Assembly (NCBI GenBank): GCA_013397865.1
Contig: VZTI01001051.1
Coordinates: 202,907-266,906, forward strand
Source: Struthidea cinerea
Lineage: Eukaryota > Chordata > Aves > Passeriformes > Corcoracidae
Reading direction: 5' to 3'
DNA length: 64,000 nt
Under the pieces are notes generated by a model. That model was not told the DNA's origin, made no database searches, and was given only the letters and a program-made list of their open reading frames with translations. The position numbers and the translations under genes are program-made. Of the stretch, positions 25,000 to 37,000 are shown in pieces; position 1 is the first letter of the stretch, and each line of letters starts with the position of its first letter.

Positions 25000-25400
25000 G
25001 TCATGAGTTGAATTAATCACAGTTGAACAACTTTTTAAAACTATGCCTCAAGGGTTTTCAAGCTATTAAATATTTTTCTATTATAAGGACTGAGAATTGT
25101 TCACTGCAGAGAATAAAGTACCACTTTTGCATACATTACACAAACACTTAGTGCTTCATGAATCCACAATAAATTTTCTTGCTGATTACTCATGTAATCT
25201 AAGGATCTCCTGCTGTTTTATGGAGATCTTATTAATTTCATTCAAGTAGTAAAATTAGCACCTGTAGAGAACCCTTTATGGCTTTTAAACTTTTATCATA
25301 TTTATAAGAACCTGCTTCATTTATCATGTAACAGTTGGTTTATTTTATCTCTCAAGGTATTTATTGATTCTTAAGGATGTTTAATGAAGTAAGAAATGTT
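25000..25400. promoter_or_regulatory. Candidate conserved non-coding element
   Basis: AT-rich sequence with GAATTAATCAC, GATTACTCATGTAATC and CTTATTAATTTC words and no coding or repeat signature. Low-confidence call made on motif texture only. Confidence 0.17.
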
Positions 25401-26134
25401 TAAACAAAAGGAATTATCATATCAGTAACGCTGCTTATCAGTGATAGATTCAGGTAGGATCACAAGAGCTGGAAGCTTAGATTTTTTTTAGGGTTGGACA
25501 CTGAGAATTTAACTGTTCCTTTTAAAGCCAAAAGGAGTGCTGAGACATTAGCGTGGAACCGCCTTGTCTGCTCCTGTAGGTTGGAACTGCGTAAGTACTC
25601 ATTTCCTGGTGTACATGTTGAGATTTTGCTCTTGAAGAGTCAGAGCCTTAACTGGGGAATTCAGTTATAAAAATAACACAAATGGATTATAGAATACCAG
25701 ACATTGACGATGAATCTTAGAAAGGGGTCAGGCCATTGAGAAAATTGGCCTTTCGGCTGAGGCAGAGAGCAGAAGACACAACTTGAATCTTTCTTTGATA
25801 TCAAGCTTCTGTCACTATCTGCACAATATGTTTTTCTTCTCTGTATGGCTAATCCCCAGTAATGCATGTTTTTAGCAAACCTGTTCATATGTAGTCTGGG
25901 ATGAAACATGTTGTAATTAAGTGGTAATGTTATAATGAGGGCAGTAAGCTTAGAAGACCAGCTGAATATTGTGTTATGGTTTACACACATAAAAAGTGAT
26001 CCAGGAAAATAATGCAGTGTCTTTTTCTCCATGAATTAAATTCTGTACCTATGGCTCAGAGGTAATTTTATATTTTTTCTGGAAACTGCCTATGTCCAGC
26101 TGTTGAAGTGACTTGACAACAAGATCAGAGTATC
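25401..26134. other. Anonymous non-coding DNA
   Basis: No gene is recognised. A 123-codon minus-strand frame (25661-26032) has no domain signature. Confidence 0.5.
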
Positions 26135-26135
26135 G

Positions 26136-26220
26136 CTGGAGGTGTTCAAGGCCAGGTTGGATGGGGCTCTGAGCAACCTGGTCTAGTAAAAAGTTCCCTG
26201 AACCTTTCTGTGATTCTATG
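26136..26220 (+). mobile_element. CR1 LINE 3' fragment, internally deleted
   Basis: CTGGAGGTGTTCAAGGCCAG followed by GTTGGATGGGGCTCTGAGCA and ACCTGGTCTAGT is a hallmark block of the CR1 3' untranslated region. The usual sequence between this block and the tail is largely missing, and the copy ends with CTGTGATTCTATG, a CR1-type terminus. It is therefore a short, damaged CR1 tail. It belongs to a different CR1 subfamily from the copy at 22785-23197, whose 3' end differs. Confidence 0.88.
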
Positions 26221-26960
26221 TTAGGTCCCAGAATATGGACTTCTTTATGATGGACAGAAGTCCTTCATTAAAACCCCAGGCTCATCAGAAGCAAATTTTG
26301 TCTGAACATTTGTTGTATTATATCCAGACCCCCTGGTCATAAAGTTGCTTAGTCTGTTCAGATGGTTGTGGCTCCTAATCTTGTGTATGTTTCCATACAT
26401 GCACTGAGTGCCCATCGTGGTGCCCTTTTTCAGAGCAGGCAGAGGGATCAGGATTGCTTTGTTGCTGCACTGTGAAATATCAGCTTATGACATGATAAAT
26501 ATCAAGGGCAGTGAGGGTCCTTTGGGATCTGTATTCAGTGTTGCTTTCCTACCCTTACCTGGGGCACTGCTTTTGGGAGTCCACTAACAGCAGTACCCAG
26601 GCTGTGGGGGAAACAGGATGCTTTTCCCCAGCTTTTTATTCCCCTTTCCTCCTTCAGGCCTGTAACAACAGCTTTTGAGAATTTTGAATTCCCTTTGGAT
26701 GTTAAGGAAAGCGTGTTCTTGTTGCTAAGTCTGCCAGGTTTAGAGTCAAGATGGAGATTTCTCGGGAGGTCATTCAGAGATCTACCCTGAGGTTGGATAG
26801 CCATGAGTAACATGGAAGGCTGGAGAAATTGGGCCAGTTTTTGAAGGATTTTTCTGCTCCAGTGGTTTGGAAGTTCACCCCTGAACAACCAAAGTGCCCT
26901 GATAAAGTGATAAAAGAGGTGAAAGAAAAGTACTGCGGAGGAAGTTTGTACGGAGCACAC
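26221..26960. other. Unclassified DNA upstream of ERV pol relic
   Basis: Composition becomes more GC-rich towards 26540-26960, with many stops in all plus frames. It may be degraded retroviral internal sequence belonging to the element that follows, but I cannot align it to a known gag or protease region. The 144-codon minus-strand frame (26535-26969) is antisense to this and has no recognisable domain. A perfect 8-bp inverted repeat with an 11-base loop lies at 26237-26263. Confidence 0.35.
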
Positions 26961-26977
26961 CATGGTCAAATGCTAAT

Positions 26978-27923
26978 GTGTTTTTCTCCATTCTTTTAGC
27001 AGCAGAGTGCAGGCCACAGTTTGCTTTTACCTGGACGGGTAGGCAGCACACCTGGAACGGACTGCCCCAGGGGTGGAAATACAACCCCACTGTTTGCTGT
27101 GGACTGATCCAGGCTGCACTGGAAGAGGATGAGGCTCCACAACACTTGCAAGACATTGATGTGCCCACCAACCAGCACAAAGGAAACACAGGCTTTCCTA
27201 GGCACTGTGGGTTTTTGAAGGATGCGTATTCCAGGTTACAGTCATATTGTAAGCCCTCTCTACCAAGTGACCTGGAAGAAAAATGATTTTAAGAGGGGTC
27301 CTGAACAACAAGCGTTTGAACAAATTAAACAGGAGATTTTTCATAGAGTAGCCCTTGGACCAGTCAAGTTTCAACAAGGTGTGAAAAATATCCTCTGCTT
27401 GCAGCCAGTGAGAATGGGCCTTCCTGGAGCCTCTGGCAAAAAGTACCCAGAGAAACCTGAGGATGACCCTGAGATTCGAAATTTGGGGATACAAAGGATC
27501 CAAGGCCTGTTACACCCCAACTGAAAAAGAGATCCTGGCATCCTGTGGAGGGTTCAAGCTACTTCAGAAGTGATTGGCACTGAAGCACAGCTGCTTCCGG
27601 CACCCCGGCTACCAGTGCTGGGCTGGGTGTTCAAAGGGAAAGTCCCTTCCACACATCATGCCACTGATGGGATGTGGGGTAAGCGGGTTATGCTGCTCAC
27701 ACAGCAAGCCTGAATAGGAAACCCCAATCACCCAGGGGCCTTGGAAGTCATCAAGAACTGGTCTGAAGGTGAAAATTTTGGACTACGCCCAGAGGAGGAG
27801 GACGAAAAGGTGACATATGCTGAGGAAGCCCCATCATATAATCAGCTACTAGACAATATCAAACTCTTTAAAATGCCTTCTGAGCATTGCCCATGTCCTT
27901 ACTTTCCTCTGTCGAATTTGTGA
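26978..27923 (+). pseudogene. Endogenous retrovirus (ERV-L-like) pol relic
   Basis: This is a decayed reverse transcriptase/RNase H segment of an endogenous retrovirus. A first frame (26978-27286) shows the RT fingers/palm block FAFTW and the conserved LPQGW motif at 27062-27076. The catalytic YxDD region that should follow is reduced to a QDID-like remnant near 27149-27160, and most of the sequence between it and the RT thumb is gone. A second frame (27222-27524) carries the thumb/connection region, with an FKRGPEQQAFEQIKQ stretch ending at a stop. RNase H-like sequence (YTPTEKE) resumes in a third frame near 27510, with another frameshift or stop near 27570. A last frame (27741-27923) is recognisable by its ENFGL and EEAPSYNQL blocks. 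Several frameshifts, stops and an internal deletion make it non-functional. Assignment to the ERV-L class is from recalled family resemblance. Confidence 0.85.
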
Positions 27924-27929
27924 CCAGAA

Positions 27930-28015
27930 CAGTGTTGACAGCACACCAATGTTTTAGCTGCTGCTGAGCAGTGCTCGTGTGGTGCCAAGGCCACTTCTGT
28001 TTCTCACTGCCCCTT
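27930..28015 (+). mobile_element. LTR-like fragment downstream of pol relic
   Basis: Blocks such as GTTGACAGCACACCAATGTT and TTAGCTGCTGCTGAGCAGTG resemble the interior of avian ERV-L LTRs as I recall them. The fragment lies directly after the pol relic in the same orientation, so it may be what remains of the 3' LTR after the end of pol was deleted. ERV-L elements typically lack env, which fits the absence of an env-like region. No complete LTR border can be defined. Confidence 0.4.
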
Positions 28016-28371
28016 TACGGGGTTTGTGTATTCATCTTTGGAAAAATGATGACCTGTATGACTTCCTGTGCGATAAGGACATGAGAGCTGTGTGCTGTCA
28101 TTTAGGACTCATCTAGGAGTATTGGTAGTAAAATGCCAATTCTATGAGTTGTTTTATACAACATATATATATTATTCTAATGAACCATTTATTAGAAAAC
28201 ATGACTGAAATCACTCATTTTTTTGGTCTTATGAAGATCACCCAGAAATAGCAGTGAAGGTCATCAGGAAAATAGATCTTAAGGCAAGTAACGGAATTCA
28301 CTTTAAATTATATGAAATCACAAATTTTGGCACAAATTCTCTATGAACAGAACAGAAGATGAAATTTCTCT

Positions 28372-28377
<6 letters not shown>
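28016..28377. other. Anonymous non-coding DNA
   Basis: Nothing is recognised. An ATAT-type short repeat lies near 28163-28173. Confidence 0.5.
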
Positions 28378-28411
<34 letters not shown>

Positions 28412-28434
28412 CTAAGAAAAATAANNTTTTTTTT

Positions 28435-28466
<32 letters not shown>
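28378..28466. repeat. Twin long T homopolymers with NN
   Basis: A T34 run (28378-28411), a 13-base AT-rich spacer (28412-28424), Ns at 28425-28426, T8, AAA and a T29 run (28438-28466) occur in 89 bases. The homopolymer lengths are likely unreliable. It could be two poly-A tails of minus-strand insertions or one tract with assembly damage, but no attached element is recognised. Confidence 0.85.
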
Positions 28467-31400
28467 GATCCTGCAGTGAAATACAAAAACTCATGAAAGT
28501 GAAGAAAGATTTTGGAATGGCACCTGGTGGAAAGGAGCAAACTGATATCACAAAAGTTGTGTGTGAAAATATTAACTTTGTTCTCTTCTCCCTTCTTTTC
28601 CCTCATTTGGATTATATATGCATATTTTGATATTCAGTTTCAGACATTCTAGTCCATTGACACAGAAATGAAATCGTCTCCTTCCTGAATGGATTTTTTT
28701 TCTCTTACCTTATTGAAGTTAAGGTTCAGAAATGCTAACAATTCTTGATTTAAATTATGTGAAGGCATTGCAGGAAGAATTTCAATGGCAGCAGTTGCAT
28801 AATTCTATGTTATGAATAATTTTTACCTGAGAATTAACTTACTAATTACAGCAGTTAAGTGTAATTATCCTGCCTTTTAAGGCACCTTATTACTGCTTTT
28901 TAACAATAAGACAAAGTCTGCCAAAGTTAATTATCATAATAATAATTTAGTGCACACTTTTGGTCTTGTTAGGAATACAATATAATCTTGGAGAAATGAT
29001 CTTTTCTATGTTAATCAGTCATTCACAAAGCTGTCTTTCATGTTTCTTACTCCTCTGAGAAGTGGATTGAAGCTTGGTAATTGGAGAGGCACCGAATGAC
29101 AGAAGAGAATGTATTGCTCTATTTTGGGGCCTGGTTTTCGCCAAATACTGAAATGCTTTCAAAGGCTGAGTTAAGTTTCCTAGCAGTAATATAAACGTCA
29201 CAAATTTTAATAATTCCCTTTAAACCCACCTTCATTCTTCTGATCCCAAACCTCTCAGATGTATACATTTCTTACTGAGTTAGTATGTCACCAGATGCTA
29301 CCAGACAAGCAGAGACTTCAGGTTTTTTTGCTATGTTTTCTACTTTTTAAAATCAAGGTATGTTGCACTTCTATAGTTTCTTGCACCTGGCCACAATTTC
29401 ATAAAATTGGCAAGCCCCCATCTTTTTGAAAAAATAAAATTTTTTATGAAGTACGTCTAGCAAACCTGGTTTTTATTAGTAGCATAGGCTTTGATCTATT
29501 TTAATTCTTTTTGTAATAAAGTCAAGTGACACTGGTAATCCTTCCTTCATGAATAACTGCCTTTGTCTCTGTATTCAGGTGAGATAAAAATGAAGCAATC
29601 CTCTCCGAGAAAGAGACACTCTAAATGGAACCCTTAAGAGTAGTTTATTAAAGTAAATTTTTGTTTATTAATTGTGGACTTGGAGAAGTTTCTCTACAGG
29701 TGTGAGACTGTGTATGAAGAAGGATGAAAACTTTATCATCTAGTGTATCATATTAGTGGAGCAAAACTTTTAATATGTTTGCAGAGACCCTGAATAGTCA
29801 CTGAATTTTCTAAAATAAATATTGTATTTCTACTATGACACTTGATCCCCTCACTAGCCCCCAAATTTATTAATCTCTTTTTTTTATTGAGACATTTGTC
29901 TGCTGTAAATAGATAATAAGAACAAGGCAGATTTTAAATTTGTGATCCAAATTTGTACAACCAGCAACCTGTCTGGCGCTTTGTGAGCTAAATTTGACTG
30001 ACAGTATTTGACAGCCATAACAAGAACCTAAATTTGTAGAAAAAGTATGTTGTTTCTAAAAAAAGACTTCATGGAATTTTGAACTAAGTGGTTCCTAGGT
30101 GTAAAAAATGTGTGGATGGAATACTGGCATGGCACATAGGAGGAAAACAGTCTCTTTGGGGCTGTCTGCTTCTCATAGCACATTGAACATTATTACTTTT
30201 TACAGATGCAATGAATATCTGCCGACCATGGGGTACAAAATGTTTATATTCAGTACAACTTTTCTATTTTATGTTGAAGCCTTTCATTCTTTAACATTAT
30301 TTGAAAGGGCCATCTTCTGGCTGCATTATAGTTAATTCTTGTGCTTAACATTCCTGCATTGCTTACAAAATATTACTGATAATAATATCGGAGACTGGTA
30401 ATGTGTTAATATTTAACTCAATTCCAATATGCATTGCTCAGAAGAGCATTTGTGTAGAGATGACTTTTGGTCTTTGAAACAACATCTGAGTTTTGTACTT
30501 TGTTACTTAAAGCCCCCAAAATATGAATTTAAAACTGGAGATTCACTTTTTAAAATAATACCCTCTATAATGGGAGAAATAGTCTTCATGATTTTGGATT
30601 TTGTTCTTTTTAAATATCTGTGGAACAGCCAGTGACAGCAAAGGTGCTGAGTGTTGCACCAAATATAAGGAACAATTGCAATGATTCGACAGGATTAAAA
30701 TTTCACTCTAGCAAGAGTTTTACTGCAATATAGTTTTAGCAGTCTATTTGTCATATACAGAGACAATGAGAAACATTAGTTGTCTGTTTTTTTTATGGTC
30801 CTTTTAAAAGCCCCTTCTGCAAGGGATTTTCATATCTTACCTGTGTGGTTCTGAAAATTATATTATGATAAACATTATAGAAAATTTAGAGATTGATTTT
30901 TATGATAATTGAGAAATAGAATTATCTGGAATATTTTATTTTTCTTTTAGATCACTGGAGTTTTTGAAATGACTGGAAAATTCTCAACATTTTTTTCTCA
31001 TCCTCAAAGACAATGCCTTTGAAATATGAGTGTCCCTTCAATAGCTTATTTTCTTTCCAATTTATTTTTATTTCAAAGAGCTATTTCACAGTATTTCTGT
31101 GGCCACCATTGCTTGAATGGACAAAGTTTCAGTGAGACAAAGGTCTGACAAACCATTTAGAAAGTAAATTCTTTGCTGCAGTTTTGTGTTTTAACAGACA
31201 AGTTCTGTTCTCATATGTGGGTATGAGTATGCTCTCATATTCCCCAGAACTCCTAGAATTTAGTCTACTCATGTGATATCCCAAAATTAAATGAATGGCA
31301 TCAATAGTAAAATAAAACTTGTATACAGGAAAAGAGAAGTCATAATGTAGAATATAAACCATACTTATGATTAGAGATAAGTTTTCTTTGGCTTTTATTG

Positions 31401-33690
31401 GATATTATTTAATTTCAGTGGGAACCAAACCATCTTTTTCTGTGAAGTAGTGTATTTTACAGCCCACATCAGCTCAGGAATTGCACATCCTCTCCTGAAT
31501 TTTTCTCAAAATCTGCTCACACTCCCTTTTTTGAATAAAAGTTTTAGGAAAGCACATAAATTTATTCAATATACGTGCGTAAACAGTGCATATTACCTCA
31601 CCTTGCACTCTTCTCTTTTTAAGTCCTTCACTCAATCTCTCTCTTTGCTGATACAAGATTTTGGGGCATCATCTGGCTCACATCTCTGACTGTCCTGCTT
31701 GGCAGTTCAGATCAAGCACACGGATGCCCTTTTCAGTATGAGTGGAGAGGATGAGATGATGCATGCCCTTATCTCAGCAGATAATCAGGCTATCGTAGGA
31801 TGCATACTTTGATTCTTCAAGTCAGACTCTGTGATTAGGGATTGTTTTCAATACTGTGTAGCACTGACTGTACATTGAATGAGCTGTTTTGAATAAAAAG
31901 CCGAAGTAATTTTCATGGTTTTCTTAAAAGGAAAAAAATAAAATAGCTTAACAGCCTATCTGCTTTTGCAGGCAAGGAGTATGCTAAGAGGCCAGCAAAG
32001 TTATTATGTGAAAAGGGCAAATCTCAAATACCTGCATTCAAGTCACCAGTAGGAGTGGGCTGCATTATGCCAGTGATTCTGTCATGTCTTCCCATTCCAA
32101 CTGATGGCACGACAAAGCAAAAGATCACAAAACTAATGGCAAATGACAACCCCCTCCCAAAAAAACAAATAAAAAAAAATACCCCTCCCCCCCCAAACAA
32201 TCTTACTGCAAAGCCCAAAAGCTTTATTTGTAATTCCTTTAAGTAAGCCTGATATTTCATCCCCTTGGCTGAATGGTGTTTGATTAGAACATAGCATAGA
32301 CATCACTGCTTGAATAGGAAGGAAAATCAGAGGCAGTGTTAAACTTCTGCGTTCTTTCTTGCATTTTTAATAGAAGATATTAAAATACTAAATAGCTGTC
32401 TTGAGTGAGGAAAAGGTGACTGGCTGCCAATCATTTTAAGATATTCCATGTACATATATTATTAGGAGAACTCCTTGAGCATGATAAAATATATACTGAA
32501 CATTTCTAGGAACTGTAATAATATTCAATGGCATGGGATTTTCAGCTTATTCAGGGCAAAGAAGGGAGGAAGGCTCAAAAGACATGGATGAGGAATTAGG
32601 ACAAGATTAGCATGCCACACATGACGAGTTTAGTGTCTCCTAATAGTAAAATCTGAGCAAATTCTGCATTGTTACCACAGCAAGCATTAGCATAGCTGTG
32701 TTGCTCTACATGATAAGTAGTGTAGCAGGAATTGACTTGAAGCACAATTACATTTTTAAATTAAAACAGGATCAGTATTATTCAACACAAATATCATGAA
32801 AATGGCAGCTCTGTGGAAGAGGTAAAAGAAGAATCCTCGTTCTAACTTAAGATGGGCAGCCACTTCTAGAAATAATGGGATGTGCTAAAGCCACACTGAT
32901 TGCCTTTTATTTCTGGGGGATGTTTCTCAGATGAGGAAAAGTCATTGCTGCATTAAAAAAGAAATTATGAAGAATGTCTGTGTATATGTGCAGGATGATA
33001 AACAGAATATAAAATGTGCCACCTTTACATCTGTTCTTAAGAACCAGATTTTACTACAGCTAGATAAAAACTGGGCTTATTAGTCTGTCAAGATTTTATG
33101 AGAAAATGAAAGCTCTGTCTGATTGCAATGTAGAATGAGAAAAGGTGTTTGAAAACTAGCAGGTTCATAGGCCAATAACATTATTTCCTTCCCATGTTTG
33201 TTTTTGAAAGTCTAACACCCTACTGTCTTTCATATGGTGTGTTTGTGCCTACAAACTGAATACAGAACATTAATATTTTAAGGATCAATTTAATAATAGT
33301 TAACGTACTCATTAATAAGATATACTAATTAAAAATGTAAATAATTAGAAGTGGGAAAGAAATAAGGCTTACTCCTAGGTTTGATTTGGAGTGAAGAACA
33401 ATTTAAAAAGTTATTAACATTTTTAAGGACTTGTTAATGAAAGTGGGAATATTACAATAAGTTTTCTTTCCTGGCTACAGGTTGAATTGGTTGCAATTTT
33501 GTTTTAATTTCAACAATGTATTGTGAATAATGGAAAGAACAGGGTCTTTTCTGTAACATTACTCAGAAACCTACATAAAAGTCATGTTTCTCTTGCTTTT
33601 GCGGTTGTTTTATGGTCTATGTGTCACCACAGCTGAGTCGTCATTTTTGAGGGAAAGTTTCATAACCCTTCTGTGACTCTAGTTTGACAC
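28467..33690. other. Anonymous AT-rich non-coding DNA
   Basis: No gene, RNA gene or well-preserved mobile element is seen over about 5 kb. Frames are all under about 80 codons and lack motifs. An A- and C-rich low-complexity patch lies at 32150-32200 (CCCCTCCC, A-runs, C8). Confidence 0.6.
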
Positions 33691-33699
33691 TTAATTAGA

Positions 33700-34090
33700 C
33701 TTGGCTGCTCTGATGAGATTGCAGCAGCAATTATGTCTGCATATCCTTTTTCACGTCAAATATGCAGTCATTAGCCATTGTCAGCTATTTTGGCCTTTTG
33801 AGAAGAGAGCCAGCAAACAATTCTTACAGCATTTGAAATAAATGTCTAATTGCCTGCTGCATATCTAATTAAAATCCAGATGCAGACACTGATGAAAATT
33901 CTTAGACATTTTGAGAAAAGTAATCTGAAATAACTGACAAATCTGGTCGCTTTATAGATACCTGCCATTGTGCAAGTGTAAGCTTGGCTTGCCATTCTAA
34001 TTACAGTTTGCATTTGTCTGTAACTGGATCTTGCCCAGTGCTAAATGACAGAGGTGACAGGGGTGGCTGTGCCATAAATACTGAATAGTA
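33700..34090. promoter_or_regulatory. Candidate conserved non-coding element (strongest in window)
   Basis: This stretch combines GTCTAATTGCC, ATCTAATTAAAATCC, CTAATTACAGTTTGCATTTG (homeodomain plus octamer-like ATGCAAA) and TGACAGAGGTGACAGG (TALE/MEIS-like TGACAG words). It contains no open frame, no repeat signature and few low-complexity words. That texture is typical of ultraconserved developmental enhancers. The call needs cross-species alignment; I cannot test conservation here. Confidence 0.3.
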
Positions 34091-37000
34091 CACATTACAT
34101 CAAATGCTGAGCTTCATATTTCTATAGAGCACAGGGTGGAGCTATTGACCACGATGGGTATCGTTAAACCGTACAGTCAATTTTGATTAAATACATCAAA
34201 AGTGATACTAACTACTCCTTGTCAATTAGTTTGGGTTGGGTTTTTTTAATGTCACAAATTGCCTGTGTATTTATTGCTTGCTATATTTAGTCGCTTTTTA
34301 ATGACTTCATAATTATAGAAATGCTTTTTCTACATCGGTGAGCTTTTGGACATACTACTGCAGTCATGGTTAGTTAAATATATGAGATGGTACTCCACAT
34401 TTGTTGTGATCAGAAGATGGAAAGTGTACATTTAAAGATGTTGCATATACTTTGTCCATGTTTAGAGGGATTACTTATCACAGTATTATCAAGATGACAA
34501 TTGAATTCTTAACATGTAATTTGTTGTGTACTGTAATTTATTTTCTTTTTCTGCATTTCTAGCACACTGTCTCCCCCTGTGTGTCTGGCACTCATGCAAA
34601 TTATTTAGAACAACATATTTATACGATTACATGCTTTCTGGTTGGCACTGCCAAATAATCAGAAGTCAGTTTATTACTTTCTTGAAAGGAAGCTCACCAC
34701 AGCATTAGCCATTCTTTGCCTGAGTATAAAGATAGATTGCTTGTAGAGATGACTTAAGTCAGACAATCGGTCTGAATGACTCAAACTTGTGGAATTTTTA
34801 ATCAAACTATTTGAGATGTATCAAGAATTCTTATTGTGAAAGACTGTGACAGCTTTATCAGTCTTCCAGTTTGTTTAGTGTTCTTTATGTTATCACACGA
34901 ATAAAAGGAGTAGAAAATAGAGTGTAAACTCTAAAGTATATTATTGGAACTTGCAATTTGCATTGCGATCATATTTCTGGTTGAATTTTTAGCTATGTTT
35001 GGTAGCAAACAAAAGACAAAGGATGGGTATTTCTAAGTCTTCATTCTGCATTTTAGAAATTTTTGGCAGCGAGAGGAAGCAAACTTGTGATTTGAAAGGG
35101 ATGCATGGGGTGCACAGGGTGCAGTGTTTTGAGAGATTTGGCATCCAACCATCTTATGTAGCATCAGCTCTTAGACAAATTTATGTGACACTGAGCCAAA
35201 CATTAATCAAGGTTTAATTGATTTGCCATTATGAGGCAGAAAAACTAGGTCTTCTTCCATGCAGAACAGCTGTTTTGCTATTCCACAAGTGCTGTGAAGA
35301 TCGGACTTTCTCTTTAGGAAAATAGCAAAAAGATACCTTAGAAGATAAAGGTATCAGCTATAGTACAGATTCAAATCTAAAGCTCCAATAACTCAATAGA
35401 TAAATGCTTAATATAACTACTTCTGGCTGGCCGTTCTTCAAAGGGGAGATTAAGAAAGTAATTTGTCATTAATTTCTTCATAACAAGAGATTTATGCATT
35501 GAAAGCCAATGCTTTGAGCAGCTCTTCTACTAAAATAATGAACTAAAAAAATGATATTGCAGAGCAGGTATTTACAGGTTGATATTTTAGAGGGTGATAA
35601 GCATTATTATCAAAGTTGTCGAAAGTACCATATTTTGCTTCAGTTTTCTCTCATTTATTTGTACCTTCTTACACTATTGTTATAAATACTGTTTGGCAGT
35701 TTCTACATAGTTCATATAAATGATAAGATTTTTTAAAGTTCACATTTAAATTATATGTCTTGTTTCAGTTACGCCATTCCTTAAATAAAAATTCTACTAC
35801 AAATGCTTGTGTTTATTAATAGTAACCACAAAGTTGAGGAGACTTAACTGAGCTGGATTCAGAATTCTGTTAATAGGCATGAAAACACAATAATTATTTT
35901 TTACATTTGGAATCAAATAGCACTGCAGATTAATGACTTCAATAGACAAAACTAAAGGTTGATTTACAAAGATGAAACAAGATATATTACTTTTCTGTTA
36001 CATAGAATGCCTTCAGAAAACAGAAATAAAAACTCGTTTAGGTTGCTCTTTGTTTTTTTTTGCTGTATGATAACTTGAAGTCCTCTTCATTTTTAAACTA
36101 TTTTCCAGTAAATATTTTGCTAAAAAACAAAAGCAAACTCTTGTTAGTGCTTATGTTAATGAAGATGCTAAACATACATACAGTTTTTTATGACTAAAAG
36201 GTAAACAGATGATGGTTCTTCTCTCATATCATTCCTCAAATACTTGTGAAAGTGGGAACAAAAAGTATTGCATGGCTTAACTTTGCAGCCAACATTCAGT
36301 GGAGAGGATGGCATTCTCATGTCTTTGAAACACTCGGTATCCAGAGGTATTCCTAAACACTTCAGAAAATACACAGGATAAATCTAGCAAAAGAACCAGG
36401 GTGGAACAATGTACCGGCCAAAAACTATCTTAAAGCTTATAATCTGGAAATTTGGATGCCCCCTAAAAATGTTTAAGAGCTCATGATTAAGGCTGTGCAA
36501 ATGGAGGGCTCGTGGGGTGAGTTGGATCAAACACATGAATTCACTGAAGCTTCTTTGGTACAAAAACATTAAGATCCTGTGTTAACTGTGCTCCTGTAAG
36601 CATGTGACAGCTTGATACAAAAGTAAGTTGCAAATAAATCTAGGGAAGCTAGTGTTTAGTTCTTCAGTTTCTGAATCCTCTATTGATATTTCTATCCTGC
36701 ATCCACGGGACTTCTCTCAACAGCACATAATATGTGAGGATTACTTAAGGTTTGAAAACTGTAGGAAATTGGAAAGAGGTATTTTACGCTGTCAAAAAAT
36801 GGTCATCAGCATGAAAGAACATGTCAAAAATTGTCATTTAACAAGCCAATAGAACAATTAGTTTTCTAGAGGAAAAACTTGGACAGTTCCCCCCCCTCCC
36901 CAAGACTATTTATTTTCTTGTATTCAGAAGAACAGTTGAATTGAGGATAATTCATGTCAAATCTTTTTATTCTTCTTATTGAAATATCTTAGAGTGGGCA

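Noticed and set aside
26535..26969. 144-codon minus-strand frame, longest in the window
   Set aside because: No recognisable domain. It lies antisense beside the ERV relic in GC-richer DNA, where chance open frames are longer.
27198..27503. 101-codon minus-strand frame
   Set aside because: Shadow of the plus-strand retroviral pol relic.
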